In this document: positions 36,724-44,996 of the stretch, piece after piece
Position numbering within the stretch: the stretch's first letter is position 1
How the letters are laid out: every line of letters begins with the position of its first letter
Assembly (NCBI RefSeq): GCF_000024365.1
Contig: NC_013235.1
Location: forward strand, 3,162,001 to 3,226,000
Direction of reading: 5' to 3'
From: Nakamurella multipartita DSM 44233
GTDB lineage: Bacteria > Actinomycetota > Actinomycetes > Mycobacteriales > Nakamurellaceae
DNA length: 64,000 nucleotides
Notes under the pieces: model-generated
What the model was told of the DNA's origin: nothing
The model's database searches: none
What the model saw: the letters and a program-made list of their open reading frames with translations, nothing else
Made by a program: the position numbers and the translations under genes

Positions 36724-37140
36724 TCAGGACCGGCGGCGCCGGGCCCAGGCGGTGAGCGCGGCCCGCCAGCCCAGCAGGAACACGGCCAGGACGATGCCGG
36801 CGACGATGATGAAGCTGATGGCGGTGCCCTGTCCGGACACGACGCGGGCGAGCATGCCGACGACCAGCGTGCCGATCCAGATGAGCACGCCGGCCGGGAC
36901 CAGCCGGGTCGGGGCGAAGGCGCCGCGGGCACCCAGGCCCGCCCCGACCCACCCGACGAGCAGGCCCAACAGGAACGGCCAGGCGGTACCGGCCAACCCG
37001 CCGAGCACGCTCTCTCCGTGACTGCCCCGCCCGATGGCGGCGAAGGTCAGCACCAAGACCACGTCGATCAGGGCGGCCACGGGTGCGGCGACCGGAGTGG
37101 CAGCGGAGCGGGTACGGCGAGCGGAATCGGGGCGGGTCAC
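36724..37140 (-). CDS. DUF3054-family membrane protein (138 aa)
   Basis: Four hydrophobic segments with the family pattern: ALIDVVLVLTFAAIGRGSHGE, then GTAWPFLLGLLVGWVGAG, VLIWIGTLVVGMLARVVSGQGTA and IIVAGIVLAVFLLGWRA. The HG pair in RGSHGE and the RVVSGQGTA stretch are conserved in DUF3054. Function unknown. GTG 37140 is the most upstream reasonable start, with weak GAGCG before it. Confidence 0.8.
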   Translation of the reverse strand: MTRPDSARRTRSAATPVAAPVAALIDVVLVLTFAAIGRGSHGESVLGGLAGTAWPFLLGLLVGWVGAGLGARGAFAPTRLVPAGVLIWIGTLVVGMLARVVSGQGTAISFIIVAGIVLAVFLLGWRAALTAWARRRRS

Positions 37141-37506
37141 CGCTCGATCATGCCCAATCGTCCGAGCCGGTCACTGTCTCGGGTACAGCTGGTGGCACTG
37201 AAACCGAAGAACCGCCCGACGCGGGAGGCATCGGGCGGTTCGTCGTGACGATCCCCGGACGTGCGCCTCTCGGCACGTGGTCGCACTCGGCGACAAAAGG
37301 GGTGGAGCCCGGGGCATGTTCGCGAGGACCGTCGATGGTGACAACGGGCGAGCCGACCGGATCCTTCCGGCCGGCACTGTGACCTGCGTCACGTCCGCCG
37401 GATTCGGTGCCGGACCGGCTTCATGATCGCCGGCGCCCGCGGCTGATAGGTTCGCGGGCGGCCGGTGAGAGCCGGTGGGCCGGCATCGATGTGGCAGGTG
37501 GCAGGC
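37141..37506. other. Divergent intergenic region with hairpin
   Basis: 366 nt without a gene, between the DUF3054 gene (left) and the FUSC gene (right). It holds a perfect 11-bp stem at 37209-37241 and a small CGTGC...GCACG hairpin near 37259-37276. I see no tRNA, riboswitch signature or open frame with a ribosome site. It should contain both promoters. Confidence 0.5.
37209..37241. terminator. Strong hairpin (terminator or sRNA element)
   Basis: GAACCGCCCGA at 37209-37219 pairs perfectly with TCGGGCGGTTC at 37231-37241 across an 11-nt loop. On the minus strand it is followed by TTCTTCGGTTT, a weak T-rich tail, so it could end a leftward transcript, yet no gene lies to its right on that strand. 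See findings. Confidence 0.45.
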
Positions 37507-39756
37507 ATGGCGCGCGGGATCGTCGACTGGGTGGGCAAGCACGATCCCGACGGCACCGCCCTGCGCAACGCGGCCAAGGTTGCGGTCGCGGTCACCGTCG
37601 GGCTGGCCATCGGCACCCTGCTGGGCAACGCCCAGATGAGCCTGTTCGCCTCGTTCGGCGGCGTCGCCCTGCTGCTGTTCGCCGACTTCCCCGGCGGGCG
37701 CACCGCCCGCCTGGGCGCCTATCTCGGGCTGTACCTGGCCGGGCTCGTCCTGATCGCGCTGGGCACCCTGGCCTCCCCCGTCCCCTGGGTGGCCACGGCC
37801 GGCATGTTCGCCATCGGGTTCGCGATCCTGCTCTCCGGCGTGCTCAGCGCGGCCATCGCGGGCGCCGCCCGCGCGGCGCTGCTGGCCTTCATCCTGCCGG
37901 TGATGGTGCCCGTCCCGATCGCCGAGATCGGGTCCCGGTGGGCCGGTTGGACACTGGCGGCGGTGCTGTCGATCCCGGCCGCGGTGTTCCTGTGGCCGCC
38001 GAGGGAGCACGACCGCCTGCGCGCCCACGCCGGAACCGCCTGCGTCGCGCTGGCCGACCAGCTGGCCGCCTGGGCCGCGGTGGCCGACCGGACCACGCGC
38101 GACGCCGCGCACCAGGCCACCGGCGAGGCCATCGCCGCGCTGCAGAACCAGTTCCGGCGCACCAACGTGCGCCCAGTGGGCCTGACGTCGGGCAGCCGGC
38201 AACTGATCCGGCTGGCCGACCGGCTGGAGTGGCTGCGCACGGTGATCGACCACCTGCCGGACACCCCCGACCGCACCCCGGGACAGCTCGCGGTGACCGA
38301 GGCCGCCGAGCGCACCTTGCGGTCGGCCGCCGCCGTGCTCGCCGAGGCGACCCGGCGTCCGTCCTTCGCCACCCGGCAGGCGCTCTCGGTCGATCTGCGC
38401 GCCCTGCACCAGCTGCACGTCGCCACCGACACCTTCGGCGCCCTGGTCGAACGCGGCCCCGTCGACCCGGTCCTGCATCCCTCGACGATGCTCGAGGTCG
38501 CCTACACGACCCGGCTGACCGGCCTGACGGTTGCCGCGGCGGCCGCCGCCGACGCCCGGCCGCTGGTGGATCGCCTGCTCGGCCGGCAGGCGCCCGCAGC
38601 GGCCGGCCGGGTGCTGCCGGTCTACCGGGTGCTCGGCGGGCACCTGACGGTGCGCTCGGTGTGGTTCCAGAACAGTCTGCGGGGCGCCCTGGGGCTGGCC
38701 ATCGCCGTCGCGATCGCCGAGATCACCGACGTCGCGCACGGGTTCTGGGTGGTGCTCGGGGCGATGTCGGTCCTGCGCACCACCGCGATGAACACCGGGT
38801 CGACGGCGCTGCGGGCCATCGGCGGCACCGTGGTGGGGTTCGCGGTCGGCGCGGTGATCATGCTCGCCGTGGGCACCACGCCCTGGCACCTGTGGTTGTT
38901 GCTGCCGGTGACCGTCCTGATCGCCGCCTACCTGCCCGCGGCGGTCTCCTTCGCCGCCGGCCAGGCCGCCTTCACCGTGATGGTCGTGGTGCTCTTCAAC
39001 ATCGTCTCGCCGTCCGGCTGGCTGGTCGGGCTGGTCCGGGTCGAGGACATCCTGTTCGGGTGCGTGTCCGCGCTGGTCTCGGGACTGCTGCTGTGGCCGC
39101 ACGGGGCGGCGGCGGCCATCCGGACCGCGCTGGCCGAGTACTACCGGCGCACGGCCGATGCGGTGGCCGTGGCCACCGACCGGCTGGCCGGTGCCGCGGG
39201 AGCCGACCAGGACACCCTGCGGGCAGCCCTGCTGGGCGCGGCGACCGCGTCCCTGCGGTTCGACGACGCGCTGCGCGAGTACCTGTTCGAACGCGGCACT
39301 CGCAACGTTCCGCTGCCGGCCCTGACCCGGTTGTCCAACGGCGCCGGCCGGATCCGGATGACCGCCGAGGCGATCGCCGACCTGCCCACGACGACCGGGC
39401 CACCGGCCCACGCGCCGGGTGCGCTGATCGGGTCCGCGCACGCCGTCCAGGACTGGTTCGCGCACCTGGCCGACCAGCTCGAACCGGGACACCGCGACGG
39501 CGCGCCGCTGCCCGATCCGGTCGGCCCGGTGGCCGAGCCGGCCGTGCTCGCCGACACCAAGCGGGCGATCGGCGAGCGGCCCGAGGCGGCCGATGAGTTG
39601 CTGGCCGCCGGCCGCACGCTGTGGGTGGCCGCGCTGTACCTGGACAACCTGGGCTCGGTGCAAGGCCGGCTGCGCGCTCCGGCGGACGAGATCGCCGGCC
39701 GCGCCCCGACCCCCGGCCACGGCGCGCAGCTGGCCGGCGCCGAACCGGCCGGATGA
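37507..39756 (+). CDS. FUSC-family membrane protein (749 aa)
   Basis: Two hydrophobic blocks: the first (~30-170) with about six helices, the second (~395-540), which carries the FUSC-like segment HGFWVVLGAMSVLRTTAMNTG. Long soluble helical domains follow each (~175-380 and ~555-749). The family includes aromatic-acid exporters (AaeB) and fusaric-acid resistance proteins. ATG 37507 has AGGTGG 7 nt upstream; earlier in-frame ATGs at 37465 and 37489 are less well supported. It overlaps the metallophosphoesterase start by ATGA. Confidence 0.85.
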   Translation: MARGIVDWVGKHDPDGTALRNAAKVAVAVTVGLAIGTLLGNAQMSLFASFGGVALLLFADFPGGRTARLGAYLGLYLAGLVLIALGTLASPVPWVATAGMFAIGFAILLSGVLSAAIAGAARAALLAFILPVMVPVPIAEIGSRWAGWTLAAVLSIPAAVFLWPPREHDRLRAHAGTACVALADQLAAWAAVADRTTRDAAHQATGEAIAALQNQFRRTNVRPVGLTSGSRQLIRLADRLEWLRTVIDHLPDTPDRTPGQLAVTEAAERTLRSAAAVLAEATRRPSFATRQALSVDLRALHQLHVATDTFGALVERGPVDPVLHPSTMLEVAYTTRLTGLTVAAAAAADARPLVDRLLGRQAPAAAGRVLPVYRVLGGHLTVRSVWFQNSLRGALGLAIAVAIAEITDVAHGFWVVLGAMSVLRTTAMNTGSTALRAIGGTVVGFAVGAVIMLAVGTTPWHLWLLLPVTVLIAAYLPAAVSFAAGQAAFTVMVVVLFNIVSPSGWLVGLVRVEDILFGCVSALVSGLLLWPHGAAAAIRTALAEYYRRTADAVAVATDRLAGAAGADQDTLRAALLGAATASLRFDDALREYLFERGTRNVPLPALTRLSNGAGRIRMTAEAIADLPTTTGPPAHAPGALIGSAHAVQDWFAHLADQLEPGHRDGAPLPDPVGPVAEPAVLADTKRAIGERPEAADELLAAGRTLWVAALYLDNLGSVQGRLRAPADEIAGRAPTPGHGAQLAGAEPAG

Positions 39757-40916
39757 GCGCGCCGGCCCAACGCCGCGGACCGGTTCCGGGTCCGTTCGCG
39801 CTGGTCGCGGCCACGGTGCTGCTCCTGCTCTACGCCGTGCCCTGGTGGGTGCTGGTGCTCGCCCCGGGTTGGCCGTCCTGGCTGTTCTGGGCCGGCACCG
39901 CGCTGACCGTCGGCGCGCTGGCCCTGCTGCCGCTGGCGATGGTGCGGGGGCACGGCCGGCGCGCCCAGGACGGTTGGGCGGTCGTCGGCGACACCGGGCT
40001 GGGTGTGCTCTGGCTGCTGTTCAGCTGGTCGGTCATCGGCGGCGTGCTCGACCTCGCCCTGGCCGTTGCCGGCGTGCCGATCGGCCCGCGATGGGTGGCG
40101 CCGGCCGTGCTGATCTGGGTGCTGGCCCTGGGCAGCTGGGGGATGGTCCAGGCCCGGCGAGTGCCGCGGGTGCGGCGGACCGAGATCCGCCTGGACCGGC
40201 TGGACCCGGCCTTCGACGGGGTGCGCATCGTGCTGCTGGCCGACACCCACTACGGCCCGATCGACCGGGCCCGGTGGTCGGCCCGGATGGTCGAGGCGGT
40301 GAACCGGTTGCACCCGGACGTCGTCGCGCACGCCGGCGATCTGGCCGACGGATCAGTGGCCCGGCGCGCGGTCCAGGTCGCTCCGCTGGGCGAGGTGCAG
40401 GCGGCGCTGGCCCGGGTCTACATCACCGGCAACCACGAGTACTTCTCCGGGGCGCAGCCCTGGGTCGAGCACATGGCCGGCCTGGGCTGGAGCGTGCTGC
40501 ACAACCGGCACCTGACCCTGACCCGCGGGTCGGCCCACCTGGTCCTGGCCGGGATCGACGACCGGACCGCCGCCGGGTCGGGCGTGCCCGGGCACGGCGC
40601 CGATCTGCCCGCCGCCCTGGCCGGCGCGCCGCCGCAGGCCCCGGTGGTGTTGCTGGCCCACCAGCCCAAACAGGTCTCCGCCGCGGTCGCCGCGGGCGTG
40701 GACCTGCAGCTGTCCGGGCACACCCACGGCGGCCAGATCTGGCCGTTCCACCTGATCGTGCGGGTCGAGCAGGGCGCGCTGCAGGGGCTGTCCCGGGCCG
40801 GCGGGCGCACCCAGCTCTACACGACCCGCGGGGCCGGCTTCTGGGGTCCGCCGTTCCGGGTGTTCGCGCCCAGCGAGATCAGCCTGCTGATCCTGCGGGC
40901 CGGCGCCCCGGCCTGA
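39753..40916 (+). CDS. Membrane metallophosphoesterase (387 aa)
   Basis: Four hydrophobic helices in the first 135 residues, then a calcineurin-like phosphoesterase domain with metal ligands in LLADTHYG (~166), HAGDLADG (~196), ITGNHEYF (~228), LLAHQP (~302) and LSGHTHGG (~322). The catalytic part probably lies on the outer face, as in YkuE/LpxH-like lipid or cell-wall hydrolases. It overlaps FUSC by ATGA. The substrate is unknown; the pairing suggests an envelope function. Confidence 0.87.
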   Translation: MSAPAQRRGPVPGPFALVAATVLLLLYAVPWWVLVLAPGWPSWLFWAGTALTVGALALLPLAMVRGHGRRAQDGWAVVGDTGLGVLWLLFSWSVIGGVLDLALAVAGVPIGPRWVAPAVLIWVLALGSWGMVQARRVPRVRRTEIRLDRLDPAFDGVRIVLLADTHYGPIDRARWSARMVEAVNRLHPDVVAHAGDLADGSVARRAVQVAPLGEVQAALARVYITGNHEYFSGAQPWVEHMAGLGWSVLHNRHLTLTRGSAHLVLAGIDDRTAAGSGVPGHGADLPAALAGAPPQAPVVLLAHQPKQVSAAVAAGVDLQLSGHTHGGQIWPFHLIVRVEQGALQGLSRAGGRTQLYTTRGAGFWGPPFRVFAPSEISLLILRAGAPA

Positions 40917-40981
40917 CGGGACCGGGCCCTGTGACGAAGGGGGGCTTATCCCTACTCCCCCGGGCCCGTCGCCGGACCACA

Positions 40982-42133
40982 ATGACGGGCATGACCGAGA
41001 CCGCCCGCCTGCCCGACCCGAGGCCGGCCGACCGCTGGTCCCTGTTCGGCATCGCTCTCGCCCTCGTCGCGTTGCGCATCGTCGGCTTCCTGCTGATCGC
41101 CGCGTTGGTGGTGACGGTGGCGCTGCTGGTGATCTGGGTCGGCCTGCCGCTGCTGCTGGGGCTGCTGGTCGTGCTGCGCCGGTTCGCCCGGCTGCACCGG
41201 CGGCTGGCCGCCCGGGTGCTCGGAGTACCGGTCCTGGACCCCTACCAGCCGGTGGTCACCGGTGGGCTGTTCGTCCGGCTGCGGGTGCGGCTGACCGACG
41301 GCGCCACCTGGCGCGACCTGGCCTGGCTGCTCGAGGTGCAGACGATCGGCTTCGCGCTGCAGCTGGCCGCGTTGATCTCGTTTCCGTTCCTGCCGGTGGG
41401 CTGGTGGGGTTCGCCGTTGTTGCTGCGGCTGGACGCCGCCATCTCCCGGTTGCTGCTGCTGGCCCCGGATGAGCGCCTGCACCAGCGGATCGACGAGCTC
41501 GAATCGTCGCGGCAGGACACCGTCGATCACTCCTCGGCCGAGCTGCGGCGGATCGAACGGGACCTGCACGACGGCGCGCAGGCCCAACTGGTCGCGCTGG
41601 GCATGAACCTGGGCCTGGCCCAGGAGCTGGTCACCCGGGACCCGGCGGCCGCCGCCGAGCTGATCGAGCAGGCCCGGGCGTCGTCCACCACGGCGTTGGC
41701 CGACCTGCGCTCCCTGGTCCGCGGCATCCACCCGCCGGTGCTCGCCGATCGTGGCCTGGCCGGCGCCGTCGAGGCGCTGGCCCTGGCCCATCCGCGGCCG
41801 GTGGAGACCGACATCGTCCTGGACGGACGGCCCCCGGCCCCGGTCGAATCGGCGGTGTACTTCGCGGTGGCCGAGCTGCTCACCAACAGCGCCAAGCACG
41901 CGTCCGCGCGCCACACCTGGGTGTGGATCCGGCACGACGCCGGGGTGCTGACCGCGATGGTCGGCGACGACGGGGTGGGCGGCGCCGAGCCCACCCCGAA
42001 CGGCGGGCTGGCCGGGGTGCAGCGCCGCCTGGCCGCCTTCGACGGCACCCTCTCGGTGGCCAGCCCGCTGGGCGGTGGAACCATCGTCACGGTCAAGGTG
42101 CCCTGCGTGCTGCAGGTGTGCACCGCCGCCTGA
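40982..42133 (+). CDS. Two-component sensor histidine kinase (383 aa)
   Basis: N-terminal sensor with four hydrophobic segments (~20-150), typical of the actinobacterial sensor domain linked to NarL-type systems. HisKA_3 H-box: RRIERDLHDGAQAQLVALG, with the phospho-His near residue 197. ATPase domain: N-box ELLTNSAKHA, G1 VGDDGVGG and a final GGGTIVTVKVP. It phosphorylates the regulator encoded 13 nt downstream. Two ATGs (40982, 40991) are possible starts. The spacer upstream contains G6-CTTATCCCTACT-C5, an inverted G/C run. Confidence 0.9.
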   Translation: MTGMTETARLPDPRPADRWSLFGIALALVALRIVGFLLIAALVVTVALLVIWVGLPLLLGLLVVLRRFARLHRRLAARVLGVPVLDPYQPVVTGGLFVRLRVRLTDGATWRDLAWLLEVQTIGFALQLAALISFPFLPVGWWGSPLLLRLDAAISRLLLLAPDERLHQRIDELESSRQDTVDHSSAELRRIERDLHDGAQAQLVALGMNLGLAQELVTRDPAAAAELIEQARASSTTALADLRSLVRGIHPPVLADRGLAGAVEALALAHPRPVETDIVLDGRPPAPVESAVYFAVAELLTNSAKHASARHTWVWIRHDAGVLTAMVGDDGVGGAEPTPNGGLAGVQRRLAAFDGTLSVASPLGGGTIVTVKVPCVLQVCTAA

Positions 42134-42146
42134 ACCGGGAGCCGTG

Positions 42147-42878
42147 ATGCGGGTCGTGCTGGCCGAGGACCTGGCCCTGTTGCGGGACGGGATCGTGCGC
42201 ATCCTGACCGCCCACGACATCGAGGTGGTGCAGGCCGTCGACAACGGACCGTCCCTGCTCAAGGCGATCACCGAGCACCGCCCGGACATCGCGGTCGTCG
42301 ACGTCCGGTTGCCGCCCGGTTTCACCGACGAGGGACTGCGGGCGGCCCTGGCCGCGCGGGAACGGATCCCCGGGCTGCCGGTCCTGGTGGTCAGCCAGTA
42401 CGTCGAGCAGCTCTACGCCCGGGAGCTGCTCTCGCAGGGCACCGGCGGCGTCGGCTACCTGCTCAAGGACCGGATCTCCGACGTCGCCCAATTCATCGAC
42501 GCGGTGCACCGGGTGGCCGGCGGCGGCACCGCGATGGATTCCGAGGTGATCGCGGCGCTGCTGTCCCGCCATCGCGACAGCACCCCCGTCGCCGCGCTCA
42601 CCCCGCGCGAGCACGAGGTGCTCACGCACATGGCCCAGGGGCGGTCCAACGCCGCCATCGCCGCGGCGATGTTCATCACCGAGAAGGCGGTGGGCAAGCA
42701 CACCAACGCGATCTTCGGCAAGCTCGGGCTCGAACAGAGCGAGGACGACAACCGGCGGGTGTTGGCCGTGCTGGCCTACCTGGAGAGCGCCCCGCGATCG
42801 CGATCAAACCCTCAACCTCCAGTTGAGGATGAAGGATGTGAAGCGGGTCGCGCGGGCATGCCAGACTGTCCGCCGTGA
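42147..42878 (+). CDS. NarL/LuxR-type response regulator (243 aa)
   Basis: Receiver domain at residues 1-120 (VVLAEDLALLRDG; phospho-acceptor Asp in VVDVRLPP near residue 52; LLKDRI with the conserved Lys), then a LuxR helix-turn-helix (ALTPREHEVLTHMAQG, NAAIAAAMFITEKAVGKHT). ATG 42147 has GGGAG upstream. Beyond LAYLES about 30 residues (from APRSRSN) do not look like protein: they include a 7-bp inverted repeat and overlap the GDPD start by GTGA, as if an ancestral stop had been lost. Confidence 0.9.
   Translation: MRVVLAEDLALLRDGIVRILTAHDIEVVQAVDNGPSLLKAITEHRPDIAVVDVRLPPGFTDEGLRAALAARERIPGLPVLVVSQYVEQLYARELLSQGTGGVGYLLKDRISDVAQFIDAVHRVAGGGTAMDSEVIAALLSRHRDSTPVAALTPREHEVLTHMAQGRSNAAIAAAMFITEKAVGKHTNAIFGKLGLEQSEDDNRRVLAVLAYLESAPRSRSNPQPPVEDEGCEAGRAGMPDCPP
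42810..42828. promoter_or_regulatory. MerR/SoxR-like palindrome inside the regulator's 3' end
   Basis: CCTCAACCTCCAGTTGAGG: 7-bp arms with a 5-nt centre, a 19-bp element like those of SoxR/MerR-type operators (CCTCAA...TTGAGG). It lies 46 nt before the GDPD start. No MerR gene is in the window. It could also act as a small attenuating hairpin. Confidence 0.4.
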
Positions 42879-43630
42879 CGGGCTACCTGGACGGACCACC
42901 ACCCCGGGCGTTCGCCCACCGCGGCTGGCACGTCGACGACCTGTCCGGGCTGGAGAACTCGATGCCGGCCTTCCGCCGGGCCTACGACGAGGGCTTCCGG
43001 TACCTGGAGACCGATGTGCACGCCACCGCCGACGGGCGGCTGGTCGCCTTCCACGACCTGTCCCTGGACCGGGTGACCGACCGGGTCGGGCCGATCGCGA
43101 CGCTGCCCTGGTCGGAGGTCAGCCGGGCCCGGATCGCCGGTACCGAGCCGATCCCGTTGCTGGCCGACCTGCTCGAGGAGTTCCCGGACGCCCGCTTCAA
43201 CATCGACGCCAAGGCCGACCCGGCGGTCGGGCCGCTGGCCGAGCTGATCCGGCGCACCGGCACCGGCGACCGGGTCTGCCTGGGTTCGTTCTCCGACCGG
43301 CGGATCGCCTCGCTGCGGGCGCTGCTCGGGCCGGCGGTGGCCACCTCGCTCGGCCCCCGGGAGGTCTTCCGGCTGCTCCGAGCGGCCACCCTGGGCCGGT
43401 CCTTCCGGACGTCGGCGGTCGCCGCGCAGGTGCCCGTCTCCTTCTCCCGGGTCACCATCGTCAACCGCCGGTTCCTGCGGACCGCGCACCGGGCCGGACT
43501 GGAGGTCCACGTGTGGACCATCGACGAGCCGGCGCAGATGCGGCGGCTGCTCGACCTGGGCGTGGACGGGCTGATGACCGATCGCCCGGACCTGCTGCGA
43601 TCGGTGCTGACCGAGCGGGGTCACTGGTGA
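42875..43630 (+). CDS. Glycerophosphodiester phosphodiesterase (251 aa)
   Basis: TIM-barrel GDPD: FAHRGWHVDDLSGLENSMPAF carries the first catalytic His and a Glu, YLETDVHATADGRLVAFHD the acidic metal ligands and second catalytic His, and it ends VDGLMTDRPDLL. It cleaves glycerophosphodiesters to glycerol-3-phosphate plus alcohol in the cytosol (there is no signal peptide). GTG 42875 overlaps the response regulator stop, and its own stop overlaps tdk, so all three may be translated from one message. Confidence 0.92.
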   Translation: MTGYLDGPPPRAFAHRGWHVDDLSGLENSMPAFRRAYDEGFRYLETDVHATADGRLVAFHDLSLDRVTDRVGPIATLPWSEVSRARIAGTEPIPLLADLLEEFPDARFNIDAKADPAVGPLAELIRRTGTGDRVCLGSFSDRRIASLRALLGPAVATSLGPREVFRLLRAATLGRSFRTSAVAAQVPVSFSRVTIVNRRFLRTAHRAGLEVHVWTIDEPAQMRRLLDLGVDGLMTDRPDLLRSVLTERGHW

Positions 43631-44259
43631 CCGGCCCCGGCGTCGTCCGGTTCTTCTACGGCCCGATGGACTGCGGCAAGTCGACCCTGGCCCTGCAGAT
43701 CCACGAGAACCAGGTCCGGCAGGGCCGTCGCGGGGTGCTGATGACCCGTCTCGACCGGTCCGGGCCGGCCCGGATCAGCTCCCGGATCGGGCTGAGCAGC
43801 CCGGCGATCGAGCTGACCGACGAGCTGGACCTGGTGGCCACGATCACCGCCGGCGGCGCGGTGGACTACGTGGTGGTGGACGAGGCCCAGTTCCTGACCC
43901 CGGCCCAGGTCGATCAGCTGGGCGTGGTCGCTGACGAGTACGGCGCGCACGTGTTCGCGTTCGGCATCGCCACCGACTTCCGCAGCATCCTGTTCGCCGG
44001 CTCGGCCCGGTTGTTCGAGATCGCCGACCAGGTCAGCCCGGTGCAGGTCGAGGTGCTGTGCTGGTGCGGCCGGACGGCCCGGTTCAACGGCCGGGTGGTC
44101 GACGAGCAGTTGGCCCGGCAGGGTCCGACCGTGCTGGTCGCGGACACCGAACCGGACCCGGCGGCGGGCGATGGCCGGGCCCGGTACCAGGTGCTGTGCC
44201 GGCGCCACTATCGTTCGGGTCAGTTGGCCCCGAACCCCACGGCGCCCGCGGACGTGTGA
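43627..44259 (+). CDS. tdk: Thymidine kinase (210 aa)
   Basis: P-loop FYGPMDCGKST at residues 10-20, DEAQF (~81) for the catalytic base and Mg binding, GIATDFRSILFAGSARL lid region, and a C-terminal zinc site with Cys in VLCWCGRTARF and VLCRRHY. Type II thymidine kinases phosphorylate thymidine in salvage. GTG 43627 overlaps the GDPD stop (GTGA). The family's FG.R.DF loop reads FGIATDF here. Confidence 0.92.
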   Translation: MTGPGVVRFFYGPMDCGKSTLALQIHENQVRQGRRGVLMTRLDRSGPARISSRIGLSSPAIELTDELDLVATITAGGAVDYVVVDEAQFLTPAQVDQLGVVADEYGAHVFAFGIATDFRSILFAGSARLFEIADQVSPVQVEVLCWCGRTARFNGRVVDEQLARQGPTVLVADTEPDPAAGDGRARYQVLCRRHYRSGQLAPNPTAPADV

Positions 44260-44432
44260 ATAAAGAAAAGTTCCGCAATCCGCGTCACGACACGCACCGT
44301 CGCGCGTCTTGATCAATGAAAGGCCTCTCGCCCGATGGGACCACTTCGGTGAATCCGATCGGGCCGGGGTACAAGTAGTACTCGGCAGTAGTTCTGACCA
44401 CAGCCCGCGACAGTGCACTCTGTTGCGGCGGC

Positions 44433-44460
44433 GGGAACGAATCTCCGCCGACCAGCGTTA
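44433..44460 (+). promoter_or_regulatory. Sigma-R/SigH-like promoter upstream of rbpA
   Basis: GGGAAC at 44433-44438, an 18-nt spacer, GTTA at 44457-44460. This matches the thiol-stress sigma-R consensus GGGAAT-N18-GTT in outline. rbpA is a known sigma-R target in Streptomyces. The 317-nt gap between tdk and rbpA otherwise contains no gene that I can see. Confidence 0.5.
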
Positions 44461-44576
44461 CCCACCGGTAGACCGCCCGGATCCCCGGGCTCGTCGTCGG
44501 TGTGACGACCAGTGGCCGCCGTGGCCACGACCGTGCCAGCACCATGGCAACGCACCACCAGCTAGGAAGGAACACC

Positions 44577-44918
44577 ATGGCCGACCGTGTCCTGCGCGGA
44601 AGCCGCCTGGGCTCGACAAGCTACGAGGCCGATCGCAACCACGATCTGGCGCCTCGTCGCACGGCGACCTACCGCTGCCCGCGCGATCATGAATTCACCG
44701 TGCCGATGGCCGACGACGCCGAGGTTCCCTCGGTGTGGGACTGCCGGATGCACGGGCTGTCCTCGACTTTGGTCGACGGCTCGGTGCCGGAGGGCAAGGC
44801 GGCCAAGCCGCCGCGCACCCATTGGGACATGCTGCTCGAGCGCCGCTCCATCGAGGAGCTGGAAGAGATTCTCAACGAGCGGCTCGCCGAGCTCAAGGCC
44901 CGCCGCACGGCCTCCTGA
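44577..44918 (+). CDS. rbpA: RNA polymerase-binding protein RbpA (113 aa)
   Basis: Canonical RbpA: N-terminal tail MADRVLRGSRLGSTSYEADR, zinc-fold core YRCPRDHEFTVPMADDAE and WDCRMHGLSS, and the sigma-interacting C-terminal helices RRSIEELEEILNERLAELK. It binds RNA polymerase and the principal sigma factor, stabilises open complexes and raises basal rifampicin tolerance in some actinobacteria. AGGAAGGAA precedes ATG 44577. It is followed by a strong terminator. Confidence 0.97.
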   Translation: MADRVLRGSRLGSTSYEADRNHDLAPRRTATYRCPRDHEFTVPMADDAEVPSVWDCRMHGLSSTLVDGSVPEGKAAKPPRTHWDMLLERRSIEELEEILNERLAELKARRTAS

Positions 44919-44937
44919 GCGCCGACGCCGACAACGG

Positions 44938-44970
44938 ACGCCGCCGACCCCATCTCGGGGTCGGCGGCGT
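44938..44970. terminator. Bidirectional terminator between rbpA and dpm
   Basis: ACGCCGCCGACCCC, loop ATCTC, GGGGTCGGCGGCGT, then TTCTCG: a perfect 14-bp stem between two converging genes. Confidence 0.85.
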
Positions 44971-44996
44971 TTCTCGTCGGCGGGTCCCGCGGTCGG

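Noticed and set aside
37209-37241. tRNA gene or riboswitch
   Set aside because: Only one long stem is present. There is no cloverleaf, CCA-type end or known aptamer core.
40939-40961. Operator upstream of the histidine kinase (G6-CTTATCCCTACT-C5)
   Set aside because: The arms are plain G and C runs, common in this DNA. There is no second copy to support a specific site.
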